Positions 27,050 to 35,313 of a DNA stretch of 64,000 nt are shown piece after piece. The DNA comes from Citreicella sp. C3M06 (GTDB lineage: Bacteria > Pseudomonadota > Alphaproteobacteria > Rhodobacterales > Rhodobacteraceae). The stretch covers positions 1 through 64,000 of the forward strand of contig NZ_JAHKQA010000005.1 of the NCBI RefSeq assembly GCF_018860705.1, given 5' to 3'. Both the position numbers and the translations under genes were made by a program. Under the pieces are notes generated by a model, which saw nothing but the letters and a program-made list of their open reading frames with translations, was not told the origin of the DNA and did not search any database. Each line of letters starts with the position of its first letter. Position 1 is the first letter of the stretch.

Positions 27050-27613
27050 ATGCCCAAGATCAACGGAAACGAGATCCGCCCCGGTAACGTGCTGGAGCAT
27101 AACGGAGGCCTGTGGGCTGCCGTTAAGGTCGACCATGTGAAGCCCGGCAAGGGTGGGGCCTTCGCACAGGTTGAAATGAAGAACCTGCGCAACGGCTCCA
27201 AGCTGAACGAGCGGTTCCGCTCGGCGGACAAGGTCGAGCGTGTGCGTCTGGAACAGAAGGACATGCAGTTCCTCTACGAAGATGCCGGCCAGCTGATCTT
27301 CATGGATACGGAAACCTACGATCAGGTGCAGATCGACGCCGAGCTGCTGGGCGAGCGTCGCCCCTTTCTTCAGGACGGCATGACCATTCTGGTGGAATTC
27401 CACGAGTCCGAGGCGCTCAATGCCAGCCTGCCGCAAAAGGTGACCTGCAAGATCGTCGAGACCGAGCCGGTGGTCAAAGGTCAGACTGCCGCCAACAGCT
27501 TCAAGCCCGCCGTGCTCGACAATGGCGTGCGGGTTCTCGTGCCGCCCTTCGTCGGGCAGGATGAAGACATCATCGTGAACACCGAAACCATGGAGTATTC
27601 GGAACGCGCATAA
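27050..27613 (+). CDS. efp: Translation elongation factor P
   Basis: A 187-residue EF-P with the three beta-barrel domains. It starts [20 protein letters not shown]; the acceptor loop for modification is [20 protein letters not shown], with the lysine at the KPGKGG tip (about residue 33). The C-terminal signature is [20 protein letters not shown]. It relieves ribosome stalling at polyproline. The ATG at 27050 is preferred to a TTG six bases earlier. A strong terminator follows at 27667. Confidence 0.96.
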   Translation: MPKINGNEIRPGNVLEHNGGLWAAVKVDHVKPGKGGAFAQVEMKNLRNGSKLNERFRSADKVERVRLEQKDMQFLYEDAGQLIFMDTETYDQVQIDAELLGERRPFLQDGMTILVEFHESEALNASLPQKVTCKIVETEPVVKGQTAANSFKPAVLDNGVRVLVPPFVGQDEDIIVNTETMEYSERA

Positions 27614-27666
27614 CCCGCGCGCCGACTGCTTTGTCCCCGTGCGATCCGGGGGCGCATATCAGATCC

Positions 27667-27704
27667 AAAAGGGCCTCCGGCGCATAGCCACCGGAGGCCC
27701 TTTT
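27667..27704 (+). terminator. Rho-independent terminator after efp
   Basis: An AAAAGGGCCTCCGG arm pairs perfectly with CCGGAGGCCCTTTT around a ten-base loop and is symmetric enough to act on both strands. The next gene starts three bases later, so that gene must be transcribed from within or through this structure. Confidence 0.85.
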
Positions 27705-27706
27705 CA

Positions 27707-28201
27707 ATGATCGATCCCCTTTCCAAACACGACCTGCCGCAGGTTGCGCCGCTGCTGCGAGGGCTCAACGCGCTGCACGTGTCGCGGGTGCCGCATCGCT
27801 TTCACGGCGCATCGGATGATGCGGCGCTTGGCGGGTTTCTGGCGCAACAGCTTGATGATGGCGCGTTCGGGCTGGTGTACCGCGCCGAGGGTGTCGTGCG
27901 CGGCTACCTGCTCTGGCGTGTGCGCGACATCCCTGCCAGCGCGGTCGAGCAGGGCAGGCGGGTGGCGCTGCTCGATCACATCGCAGTTGCGCCGTCGTGG
28001 CGGCGGCGCGGGATAGCGCGGCGGCTGGCACGACGGTTCGAATCCGAGGCGCGCGCCGCTGGCTGTGACGGCTGGGTGGTTTCTGTGCACAGCTTCAACG
28101 CGGCGTCGTGGGCATTGATGCGCGGGCTTGGCGCGCGGGATGCGGTGCAGATCCTTGAAAAACTGCTGGTCTCAGACCCCGGCCGCACCGATCAGGCGTG
28201 A
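27707..28201 (+). CDS. GNAT-family N-acetyltransferase
   Basis: A 164-residue acetyltransferase. The acetyl-CoA binding motif is seen in LDHIAVAPSWRRRGIARRLA (about residues 86-105; the R-R-R-G-I-A loop), followed by AAGCDGWVVSVHSFNAASWA. The substrate is unknown. It starts directly after the efp terminator with little room for a promoter. Its last 30 bases overlap the convergent kinase gene on the other strand. Confidence 0.88.
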   Translation: MIDPLSKHDLPQVAPLLRGLNALHVSRVPHRFHGASDDAALGGFLAQQLDDGAFGLVYRAEGVVRGYLLWRVRDIPASAVEQGRRVALLDHIAVAPSWRRRGIARRLARRFESEARAAGCDGWVVSVHSFNAASWALMRGLGARDAVQILEKLLVSDPGRTDQA

Positions 28202-28969
28202 GACCAACCCTTGATAGGCGGCGCCGAACAGCCGGTAATGCACCAGCGCCGGAAACAGCTGATAGATCGGGCGGCGCGCGGCGCGGCCCGGCGTTTCCGG
28301 CCCGTAGCCTGCGTGGAAATCCGGCGCGGGCGCGCCGAACAGGTCGAGCATGGCAAGGTCGACCTCGGCGTGGCCATAATAGCAGGCCGGGTCGATCAGA
28401 TAGGCACCGTGGGCGCTGAACAGCGCGTTGCCTGTCCACAGATCGCCATGCAGCAGCGCGGGTGGTGGCGACGCAGGCAGCCGTTCGGGCAAGGCACGGG
28501 CGACGGATTCCAGCCGCCTTGCCATCGCCGGGGGCAGGGCGCTCAGAAACGGCAGCAGGCGGCGTTCGGCCCAGAAACGCGGCCAATCCGCGGCTGGTGC
28601 GTTGTCGATGACAACCTTGCCAAAGGCGTAATCCTCGGGCCAGCCATACCCTGACCCGCGCGCCGCGTGCAGCTTTGCCAGCCCGCTGCCCAGTGCCCGC
28701 CAGCCAGAGGCGGACGCGGTCGTCTCCTCTAGCCATTCGAGGCATAGAAGGTCGCCTTGCAGGTGCAGCACCTTTGGCACGGGTGCACCGGTGGCGGCCA
28801 TGGCGCGCAGCATGGCCGCCTCTGTCGCCACCCTTGGCCCACGCTTGACCGCAACGGCGGTGCCATCCGACAGATCCATCCGTACCACTTCAGACAGATC
28901 GCCCCCGTGCAACGCGCGCGTCGCAACCACATCCTTCCCAAAGATCCGCGACGGTCCCTGCACGGTCAT
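28172..28969 (-). CDS. Fructosamine kinase family protein (aminoglycoside phosphotransferase fold)
   Basis: A 265-residue kinase-like protein. Seen: VAVKRGPRVATEAAMLRAMA (ATP-lysine and helix C), LHGDLWTGNALF (about residue 170, catalytic loop) and LIDPACYYGHAEVDLAMLDL (metal-binding Asp region), the typical pattern of fructosamine/ketosamine-3-kinases. It would deglycate proteins or small molecules by phosphorylating ketoamines. The start at 28969 overlaps the ygfZ stop in ATGA, so the two are coupled. Its 3' end runs 30 bases into the convergent GNAT gene. Confidence 0.88.
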   Translation of the reverse strand: MTVQGPSRIFGKDVVATRALHGGDLSEVVRMDLSDGTAVAVKRGPRVATEAAMLRAMAATGAPVPKVLHLQGDLLCLEWLEETTASASGWRALGSGLAKLHAARGSGYGWPEDYAFGKVVIDNAPAADWPRFWAERRLLPFLSALPPAMARRLESVARALPERLPASPPPALLHGDLWTGNALFSAHGAYLIDPACYYGHAEVDLAMLDLFGAPAPDFHAGYGPETPGRAARRPIYQLFPALVHYRLFGAAYQGLVSRLIGAAGV

Positions 28970-29697
28970 GGCTCGTACCGCAGCCGCGCGTCTGCGGCGG
29001 TAAGCGTGCCGACGGCGCGATCGAACCGCAGATAGGCGATGCCGCGCCCGCCCGACTGGGTATACAGCACGCCTGCAGGCTTTTCGCCCGACAGGATCTC
29101 GGTGCCGACCGGGGCCGTGCCATCGACGACAACCGGCGCGAGGCCTTTGCGCAGCTCGGCCTTGTGCTTCATCCGGGCGGTCACTTCTTGCCCGACATAG
29201 CAACCCTTGCGGAAATCCACCCCGTGCAGGCGTTCGAAGCCGGCCTCGAGGATAAAGGTGTCCGGCGTCAGCTCGATGCCGCTTTCCGGCACCAGCGCCT
29301 CGACTCGCAGCGCATCCCAGTCGGCGGTTTCCGAGGGCCGCCCATCATAGGCGCGCCAGCCAAGACGCGGGTCACGCGGATCGGCGAAGGCCCCGTCGGG
29401 GGCCGCACCGGGGCCGCGCGCAACCGCAAGGTCGGTCGGTTCGACCGTCACCTTGGCCCGCAGCTTGTACATGCTCAGCGCGCGCAGCAGGTCGCCGGCC
29501 AGCGGTTCGGCCACATCGACAAGGATGTCATCGCCATCCGGCACAAGGAAAAAGTCGGCCCGGTATTTGCCTTGCGGCGTCAGCAGCGCGGTGTAGACGA
29601 TGCCGTCCTTCAACCGCGTCACATCGTTGGTGACCAGCCCCTGAAGGAAATGTTCAGCCTCCGGGCCGCTGATCCGCAGAATTTTGCGTTCGCTCAT
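28966..29697 (-). CDS. ygfZ: Folate-binding YgfZ-family protein (Fe-S cluster maintenance)
   Basis: A 243-residue protein of the GCV_T/YgfZ family. The diagnostic KGCYVGQEVTARMKHK motif lies near residues 162-177, containing the conserved Cys. The N-terminus RISGPEAEHFLQGLVTNDVT is characteristic. YgfZ supports assembly or repair of certain Fe-S enzymes in a folate-dependent way. It is 66 bases downstream of the ABC exporter gene and coupled to the kinase gene. Confidence 0.92.
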   Translation of the reverse strand: MSERKILRISGPEAEHFLQGLVTNDVTRLKDGIVYTALLTPQGKYRADFFLVPDGDDILVDVAEPLAGDLLRALSMYKLRAKVTVEPTDLAVARGPGAAPDGAFADPRDPRLGWRAYDGRPSETADWDALRVEALVPESGIELTPDTFILEAGFERLHGVDFRKGCYVGQEVTARMKHKAELRKGLAPVVVDGTAPVGTEILSGEKPAGVLYTQSGGRGIAYLRFDRAVGTLTAADARLRYEP

Positions 29698-29763
29698 GGT
29701 CGCCCCCTTCTGATTTGGGGGGCACTCTACCGCCGCGTCGCAGCGCTGGCGAGAGCAGGGCGA

Positions 29764-31524
29764 TCAGCTTTCCGCGAATTGCAGTGCATGAAGCCGCGCA
29801 TAGGCGCCTTGTTGCGCAAGTAGGTCATCATGCGTGCCTTGTTCGACGACCTTGCCCTGATCCATCACCACGATCTTGTCGGCGTGCCGCACCGTCGATA
29901 GCCGATGCGCGATGACCAGAGTCGTGCGCCCCTGCGCCAGCTTGTCCAGCGCTGCCTGCACCACGGCCTCGGATTGCACATCAAGCGCGCTTGTCGCCTC
30001 GTCCAGCAGCAGGATCGGCGTGTCGCGCAGCAGTGCGCGCGCGATAGAAACCCGCTGGCGCTGGCCGCCTGACAACGACGAGCCGCGCGGCCCGACGCGG
30101 GCGTCGAGCCCGCCTTCGATCCGGGGTAGGAAATCGGCGACATGCGCCGCCTCCAGCACCTTGTTCATCTGCTCGTCAGACACGCCCTTGCGCCCAAGCA
30201 GGATATTGTCGCGCAGGGATTCATCGAACAGCAGCGATTCTTGGCTGACAACGGAAAACAGGCCACGCAGATCCGCCAGCGTCATATCCGACACCGCTAC
30301 GCCGCCGATCTCGATCAGCCCGCTTTCGGGGTCGACCAGCCGCGTCAACAAGTTGAACACCGTCGACTTTCCCGCGCCCGAAGCACCGACCAGCGCCGTG
30401 GTCTGCCCGGCCTCGGCGACAAAGCTCGCGCCGCGCAGCACCGGCGAGTCTCCATAGGACAGCCGCACGTCGCGCAGTTCGATTCGCGGTGTGCCAGTCG
30501 GTGGCGGCAGCGGATGCTCCGGGTCGCGTAGCTCGGGGATCATATCGAGCAACTCTTTCAGACGCTCGATCGAGGCCGCCGCGATCTGCCAGCTGCCGCT
30601 GACCGATCCCAGCCGGCGCAGCGGTTCGAAGGCCAGCGCGATGGCGGTGAAGAACGCCATGAAATCACCGACAGTCTTGGTGCCGGACAGGATCTCCCCA
30701 CCACCGTAGAACAGCACACCGACAAAGCCGATGCCGGCCATCAAATCGATCATCCCCGGAATCGCCGCCTGCCCCATCGAGGCGCGGGTCTCGGTGCGGA
30801 TGCGCTGATCGGTCAGATCGCGGTATCGCTTGGCCTGATAGCTCTCAAGCCGGTTGAGCTTGACCGGGACGATGCCGTGAAACACCTCGTTCAGGCGCAT
30901 CGACAGCGACGCACCGACATCGCGTGCCTGCCGCGCGAATTTGCGCACATAGCGCTGAAGGCCAATCGACGGCAGCACCAGCAGCGGCGCGCCGACCAGC
31001 GCCACCAGCGTCCAGCGCCAGTCGATGGTCATCGCCACCCCGAATAGCGAGAACAGCGCGATCACGTCGCGCCCCGCCCCGGTGATGATGATCCGCCAGA
31101 CTTTGCTGATGCCACCGACGTCGCCTTCGATGCGCTGCATGACATAGCCGGGGCCAAAGTTCTGGTGAAAGGCGCTGTCGAGCGTCATCAGGTGGCGCAT
31201 CAGATCGTTGCGGATATCACCGACCGAGCGTTCCGAAACCTGCGTCATCACCACCTTCTGCACGACGCTGGCCAGCGCCCGCAGCAGGAAAGAGCCAAAG
31301 ATCACCGCGCCGACCCAGACCAGCGCCGAGCCGTCCCCGCCGATGAACACCGTATCGAACATCGGCTTCATCATGTAGCTGAGCAGTCCGAACATCGAAC
31401 CTTCGATGAACATGAACAGCATGGCGACGACCAGCAGCACCCGGTAGCGCCACAGATAGGTCCACCAAAGCCAGAGAAAGAGGTTTTTGCGTTCGCGCGG
31501 TGCAGGCGGGGTGCCGTCGCTCAT
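29764..31524 (-). CDS. ABC exporter, fused permease and ATPase (MsbA-like)
   Basis: A 586-residue half-transporter. The N-terminal membrane domain has about six helices over residues 20-320 (for example LLVVAMLFMFIEGSMFGLLS). The ATPase domain shows Walker A LVGASGAGKSTVF, signature LSGGQRQRVSIARALL and Walker B ILLLDEATSALD. It is close to the lipid A/lipid flippase group by layout, but the substrate is not determinable. Its ATG overlaps the stop of the upstream phosphatase gene. Confidence 0.9.
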   Translation of the reverse strand: MSDGTPPAPRERKNLFLWLWWTYLWRYRVLLVVAMLFMFIEGSMFGLLSYMMKPMFDTVFIGGDGSALVWVGAVIFGSFLLRALASVVQKVVMTQVSERSVGDIRNDLMRHLMTLDSAFHQNFGPGYVMQRIEGDVGGISKVWRIIITGAGRDVIALFSLFGVAMTIDWRWTLVALVGAPLLVLPSIGLQRYVRKFARQARDVGASLSMRLNEVFHGIVPVKLNRLESYQAKRYRDLTDQRIRTETRASMGQAAIPGMIDLMAGIGFVGVLFYGGGEILSGTKTVGDFMAFFTAIALAFEPLRRLGSVSGSWQIAAASIERLKELLDMIPELRDPEHPLPPPTGTPRIELRDVRLSYGDSPVLRGASFVAEAGQTTALVGASGAGKSTVFNLLTRLVDPESGLIEIGGVAVSDMTLADLRGLFSVVSQESLLFDESLRDNILLGRKGVSDEQMNKVLEAAHVADFLPRIEGGLDARVGPRGSSLSGGQRQRVSIARALLRDTPILLLDEATSALDVQSEAVVQAALDKLAQGRTTLVIAHRLSTVRHADKIVVMDQGKVVEQGTHDDLLAQQGAYARLHALQFAES

Positions 31525-32228
31525 TCCAGCTCTTTCGCGATGTCGGCGGGCGGGCGGCGGGCGTCGAACCCGGCCTGCGCGGCCTTCTCGTCATATTCTG
31601 TGGCGACCCAGTCTTCGAAGCTGATCGGCGAGCGGGCGTTGCGGGCTGCGTACATGTCCAGAACATAACCCTGAATGCCGGTGCGTGTGAATTCCAGATG
31701 GATGTATTTCAGGCCAAGCTGCTTGCGGGCGATCTCGACCGGGGTGTTCTCGAACACCATCAGGTAGACCGCCGAGGCAAACCCGGCCCGGTCCGCCCCT
31801 GATTTGCAGTGGAACATGAACGGCCTTTGCGCCTGCCGCATGGTCGCCAGCAGATGCTGGATGCGCACCCGGCTTGGCGCAGTGCGCGCCCAGAGCTTGG
31901 CGTGCAGCAGCGTCAGACCAAGCGCCTCGCAGCTTTCCTTTTCAAACAGGTAATGCGAATATTTCTCTTCGCCCCGCAGGGTGATGACGGTCTTGATACC
32001 CATCGCGGCGTATTTCTCGAACCGCCGGTGGGTCGGATGGTTCGACCGCCACACGCCGGGCGCGATCTGCCAGAAATTGGTCCAGACCGAGCGCAGCCAT
32101 GCATGGTCGAACAGGTTGTAATGCAGCTGCGACAAGGCACGCGAACCGGGGCTCGAAATGTCCTTGCCGAAGGATCTGCGAACCCTGCGTTCGGTGGTTT
32201 CGATCTTTTCCCAGAGGGTCTTGAGCAT
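31521..32228 (-). CDS. Dual-specificity/tyrosine phosphatase family protein
   Basis: A 235-residue protein with the PTP loop HCKSGADRAG (HCx5R, about residues 139-146) and an upstream GVWRSNHPTHRRFEKYAAMG and GIKTVITLRGEE segment, as in bacterial tyrosine phosphatase-like proteins. The N-terminal 40 residues are basic and helical. Translationally coupled (ATGA) to the ABC exporter, suggesting a role connected with envelope lipid or polysaccharide traffic; this is inference. Confidence 0.87.
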   Translation of the reverse strand: MLKTLWEKIETTERRVRRSFGKDISSPGSRALSQLHYNLFDHAWLRSVWTNFWQIAPGVWRSNHPTHRRFEKYAAMGIKTVITLRGEEKYSHYLFEKESCEALGLTLLHAKLWARTAPSRVRIQHLLATMRQAQRPFMFHCKSGADRAGFASAVYLMVFENTPVEIARKQLGLKYIHLEFTRTGIQGYVLDMYAARNARSPISFEDWVATEYDEKAAQAGFDARRPPADIAKELE

Positions 32229-32385
32229 CGTTACGGTCCCGGTCCCTTTGCGGGCGGTTTAAGGGGGCGGGCCCTGCGTGGCAAGCATGAGGGCATGCGC
32301 AACGGGCGATTGACGCGACCGTCTCGACGGATAGGTTGGCGCTGGCCCCGCAATTTCAAGGGGCAGTTCTGCGGAGTCTCCCCCT

Positions 32386-33582
32386 ATGTCCCTAGCCTAC
32401 GGCCGCCCTTACCTGGCCATTCCCGGCCCGTCCGTCATGCCCGATGCCGTGTTGCGCGCGATGCACCGCGCCTCTCCGAACATCTACGAGGGCGAGCTGA
32501 TCGACATGGTGCGCGGCATCATCCCCGATCTGCGCCACGTCGCGCAGACCGACGGCAACGCCTGCATCTATATCTCGAACGGTCACGGCGCATGGGAGGC
32601 GGCGCTGTCGAACGTGGTTGCCGAGGGTGAAACGGTGCTGGTGGCCGCGACCGGGCGCTTTGGTTTTGGCTGGGCCGACATGGCCACCGGGCTGGGGATC
32701 GAGACGCAGATCATCGACTTTGGCCGGCAGACGCCGGTCGACCCGGCCCGCGTCTTCGAGGCGCTGAAGGCCGATTCCGGCCATGCCATCCGTGCGGTAC
32801 TGATGAGCCATGTCGACACCGCAAGCGCCATTCGCAACGATGTCGCCGCGGTGCGCCGCGCCATCGACGAGGCCGGGCATCCGGCGCTGTTGATGGTGGA
32901 TTGCATCGCCTCGCTGGCCTGCGATGTGTTCCGCATGGATGAGTGGGGCGCGGATATCATGGTGGCAGGCTCGCAAAAGGGGCTGATGGTGCCGCCGGGC
33001 ATGTCCTTTGTGTTCTTCAACGACAAGGCCGCTGCGCAGCGCGAGTCGATGAAGCGGGTCAGTCGCTATTGGGACTGGAAGCCGCGCGCCGACCCTGAAT
33101 TCTTCTACCAGTATTTCGGTGGCACAGCCCCGGCGCATCATCTTTACGGGCTGCGCGTGGCGCTGGACATGATCAAGGACGAAGGGCTCGACGCGGTCTG
33201 GGCTCGCCACGCGACACTGGCGCGGGCGGTCTGGGCGGCGGTCGAGGCGTGGGGCAAGGACGGGCCGCTGGCGCTGAATATCGCTGATCCCGCGCATCGC
33301 AGTCACGCGGTTTCGGCGCTGCGAATCGGTGCTCCCTACGGCGCGCAGCTGCGCGAATGGACGGACAAGAAGGCCGGCGTGACGCTGGGCATTGGCCTTG
33401 GCATGTCGGAACCCGGCGATCCCCAAGGCACCGGCTTCTTTCGCATCGGCCATATGGGACACGTCAACGCCCATATGGTGCTGGGCGCACTTGGCGTGAT
33501 CGAAGCGGGGATGCAGGCGCTTGGCGTGCCGCATGGTCGGGGCGGAATCGCCGCCGCCGCCGAGGTCATCGGCAAGGCCTGA
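32386..33582 (+). CDS. Class V aminotransferase, serine/alanine-glyoxylate type
   Basis: A 398-residue PLP enzyme. The N-terminus has the family pattern FAIPGPS-like YLAIPGPSVMPDAVLRAMHR, with IYISNGHGAWEAALSN, the Asp region LMVDCIASLACD and the PLP lysine in AGSQKGLMVPPG (about residue 197). This layout is that of serine-glyoxylate and aspartate-glyoxylate aminotransferases. No other serine-cycle or beta-hydroxyaspartate genes are next to it, so the donor amino acid remains open. Confidence 0.9.
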   Translation: MSLAYGRPYLAIPGPSVMPDAVLRAMHRASPNIYEGELIDMVRGIIPDLRHVAQTDGNACIYISNGHGAWEAALSNVVAEGETVLVAATGRFGFGWADMATGLGIETQIIDFGRQTPVDPARVFEALKADSGHAIRAVLMSHVDTASAIRNDVAAVRRAIDEAGHPALLMVDCIASLACDVFRMDEWGADIMVAGSQKGLMVPPGMSFVFFNDKAAAQRESMKRVSRYWDWKPRADPEFFYQYFGGTAPAHHLYGLRVALDMIKDEGLDAVWARHATLARAVWAAVEAWGKDGPLALNIADPAHRSHAVSALRIGAPYGAQLREWTDKKAGVTLGIGLGMSEPGDPQGTGFFRIGHMGHVNAHMVLGALGVIEAGMQALGVPHGRGGIAAAAEVIGKA

Positions 33583-33608
33583 CGGCCAAAGGATCTGCGG
33601 GAAGGGCG

Positions 33609-33800
33609 TCAGCCCTTCTCGCCATTGATGCGGTTGTCGAGCAGCGTGATCAGGTGGTTGACGACCACCCCGGCAATGGCCACGGCCTCAAGCCCCCAGT
33701 TCACCCAGACCACCCCAAAGATCCACAGCATGTTAATGAAGATGAAAAACAGGGCAGAGGTCGTGTATTCGGGGGTCGTCTGTCGTGTGCGCTCGTCCAT
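33609..33800 (-). CDS. Small two-helix membrane protein of unknown function
   Basis: A 63-residue protein. Two hydrophobic helices are seen: SALFFIFINMLWIFGVVWV (about 16-34) and LEAVAIAGVVVNHLITLL (about 37-54), with a charged N-terminus and DNRINGEKG tail. Codon use matches neighbours. It converges with the aminotransferase gene. Not recognised beyond that. Confidence 0.65.
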   Translation of the reverse strand: MDERTRQTTPEYTTSALFFIFINMLWIFGVVWVNWGLEAVAIAGVVVNHLITLLDNRINGEKG

Positions 33801-33915
33801 GACATGAATCCTCGCTCAGAGCTGATCATGAGTCCTTCCGGTCTGCGCCGACATCCGGCGACGCAACCGATCATGCAGGATCAACCCTTGCGAAATCCTT
33901 ATGGTTCCGCGCCGA

Positions 33916-35037
33916 TCAGCCCACAGGCACGGTTTCGCGGGCCTGCGCCAGTGCTATTGGCAGTTCCGCCGCCAGAATATCCAGATCTTCAGGGGTTCCG
34001 GCACTGATCCGGATACAACGATCCTGCGGCGCCACGAAGGGCATCCGCACGAATACGCCCCGCGCCGCAAGCGCCTGCAGCACGGCTTTCGCCAATCGCC
34101 CGTCGCCGCCGCAATCCACCGCGACGAAATTGGTTGCCGAAGGCAGCACGCTCAACCCGTTTTGCTGCGCGACCTCACCGATCCGAAGACGCGCCTTGGC
34201 AACCTTGTCGCGCACTTGCCCCAGCCAGTCGTCGTCTCGCAGCGCCGCCAGCGCGCCAGCCTGTGCGGCTCGGTTCATCGCGAAATGATTGCGAATCTTG
34301 TCGAAAGCACGGATCAGCGGCTCGGCGCCAAAGGCATATCCGACCCGCGCCCCCGCCATGCCATAGGCCTTGGAAAAGGTCCGGAACCGGATCACCCGGG
34401 GATCGTCGATCGCGATGCGCGGCGCCGTCCCCTCGGGCGCGAATTCGATATAGGCCTCGTCCAGTGCCAGCACACAGCCCGCTGGCAACTGCGCAAGCGC
34501 AGCCTCGATTTCGGCGCCGCTGTGCCAGCTGCCCATCGGATTGTCGGGGTTGGCAAGATAGACGATCTTGGCGTCGACCTCTGCCGCGCGGGCGAACAGC
34601 GCCGCCATATCTTCGGAATCGCCCGCATAGGGCACCTTGTGCAGCGCCCCGCCATAGGCGTTCACGTGAAAGTTGAACGTGGGATATGCCCCGTCCGAGG
34701 TCACCACCGCATCGCCCGGCGCCACCAGCAGCCGGACCAGATAGCCCAGTAGCCCGTCGATGCCCTCGCCAAAGACAATGTTTTCGGGGCCGCATCCCAG
34801 CCGCGCCGACAGCTCGGCCTTCAGGTCGCAATGGCTTGGGTCGGCATATTTCCAGATTTCAGAGTCCGCCGCGCGCAGCGCCGCAATGGCCTTCGGTGAC
34901 GGGCCGAACACATTTTCATTCGCGCCAAGCCGGGCACGAAACTCATGCCCCTGCGCGCGCTCAAGCTGTTCGGGGCCGACAAACGGCACCGTGGCTGGAA
35001 GGTCGGCGATGAGGCGGGGAAATCTGGGTCCGGTCAT
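33916..35037 (-). CDS. Histidinol-phosphate aminotransferase-like PLP enzyme
   Basis: A 373-residue class I/II aminotransferase. Seen: FRARLGANENVFGPSPKAIA, FGEGIDGLLGYLVRLLVAPG, YLANPDNPMGSWHSGAEIEA, LALDEAYIEF and the PLP-lysine region RTFSKAYGMAGARVGYAFGA (about residue 217). This is the HisC family. It is not in a histidine operon, so it may be a paralogue used for aromatic amino acids. Its start MTGPRFPRLIADLPATVPFV is at 35037. Confidence 0.85.
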   Translation of the reverse strand: MTGPRFPRLIADLPATVPFVGPEQLERAQGHEFRARLGANENVFGPSPKAIAALRAADSEIWKYADPSHCDLKAELSARLGCGPENIVFGEGIDGLLGYLVRLLVAPGDAVVTSDGAYPTFNFHVNAYGGALHKVPYAGDSEDMAALFARAAEVDAKIVYLANPDNPMGSWHSGAEIEAALAQLPAGCVLALDEAYIEFAPEGTAPRIAIDDPRVIRFRTFSKAYGMAGARVGYAFGAEPLIRAFDKIRNHFAMNRAAQAGALAALRDDDWLGQVRDKVAKARLRIGEVAQQNGLSVLPSATNFVAVDCGGDGRLAKAVLQALAARGVFVRMPFVAPQDRCIRISAGTPEDLDILAAELPIALAQARETVPVG

Positions 35038-35099
35038 GGCGCGGGACTATGCCTGCCCGGCGCGCGCGGTCAAGAAAAATGCCATGCCGGGCGAAATCC

Positions 35100-35170
35100 C
35101 GGCCCCAGTCTTCATCTTGCCAGATAAACTCCGGGGGGCCCGAAGGGCGGGGGCAGCGCCCCCTCCACGC
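35100..35170. repeat. Candidate dispersed GC-rich repeat (hairpin)
   Basis: In the 276-base gap between hisC-like and lolC lies CCAGATAAACTCCGGGGG, followed by GGGGGCAGCGCCCCC. The second part folds as a hairpin. I recall very similar blocks scattered in intergenic DNA of Rhodobacteraceae, where their spurious translation ends in a PPG-(F/V)-(I/Y) string. Only one copy is seen here, so the repeat status is from memory. No gene is called in this gap. Confidence 0.4.
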
Positions 35171-35313
35171 CGGAATGCCCCGCGCAACTCCATGGTCTTG
35201 CGCATAGCGAAACAAGCCAATCTCCGGCATTGCACGGCGCTGTGCCTTGACCGCAGAAGGCGGGCAGGCCAGTTGTTGCCCCAACAGCCGCATCTAGGAA
35301 AGGCCGCGCCTGA

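Noticed and set aside
34660-34673. TTCACGTGAAA inside the hisC-like gene as another parS site
   Set aside because: Only the inner ten bases fit; the outer arms mismatch at three positions and the bases are explained by codons of a conserved aminotransferase.
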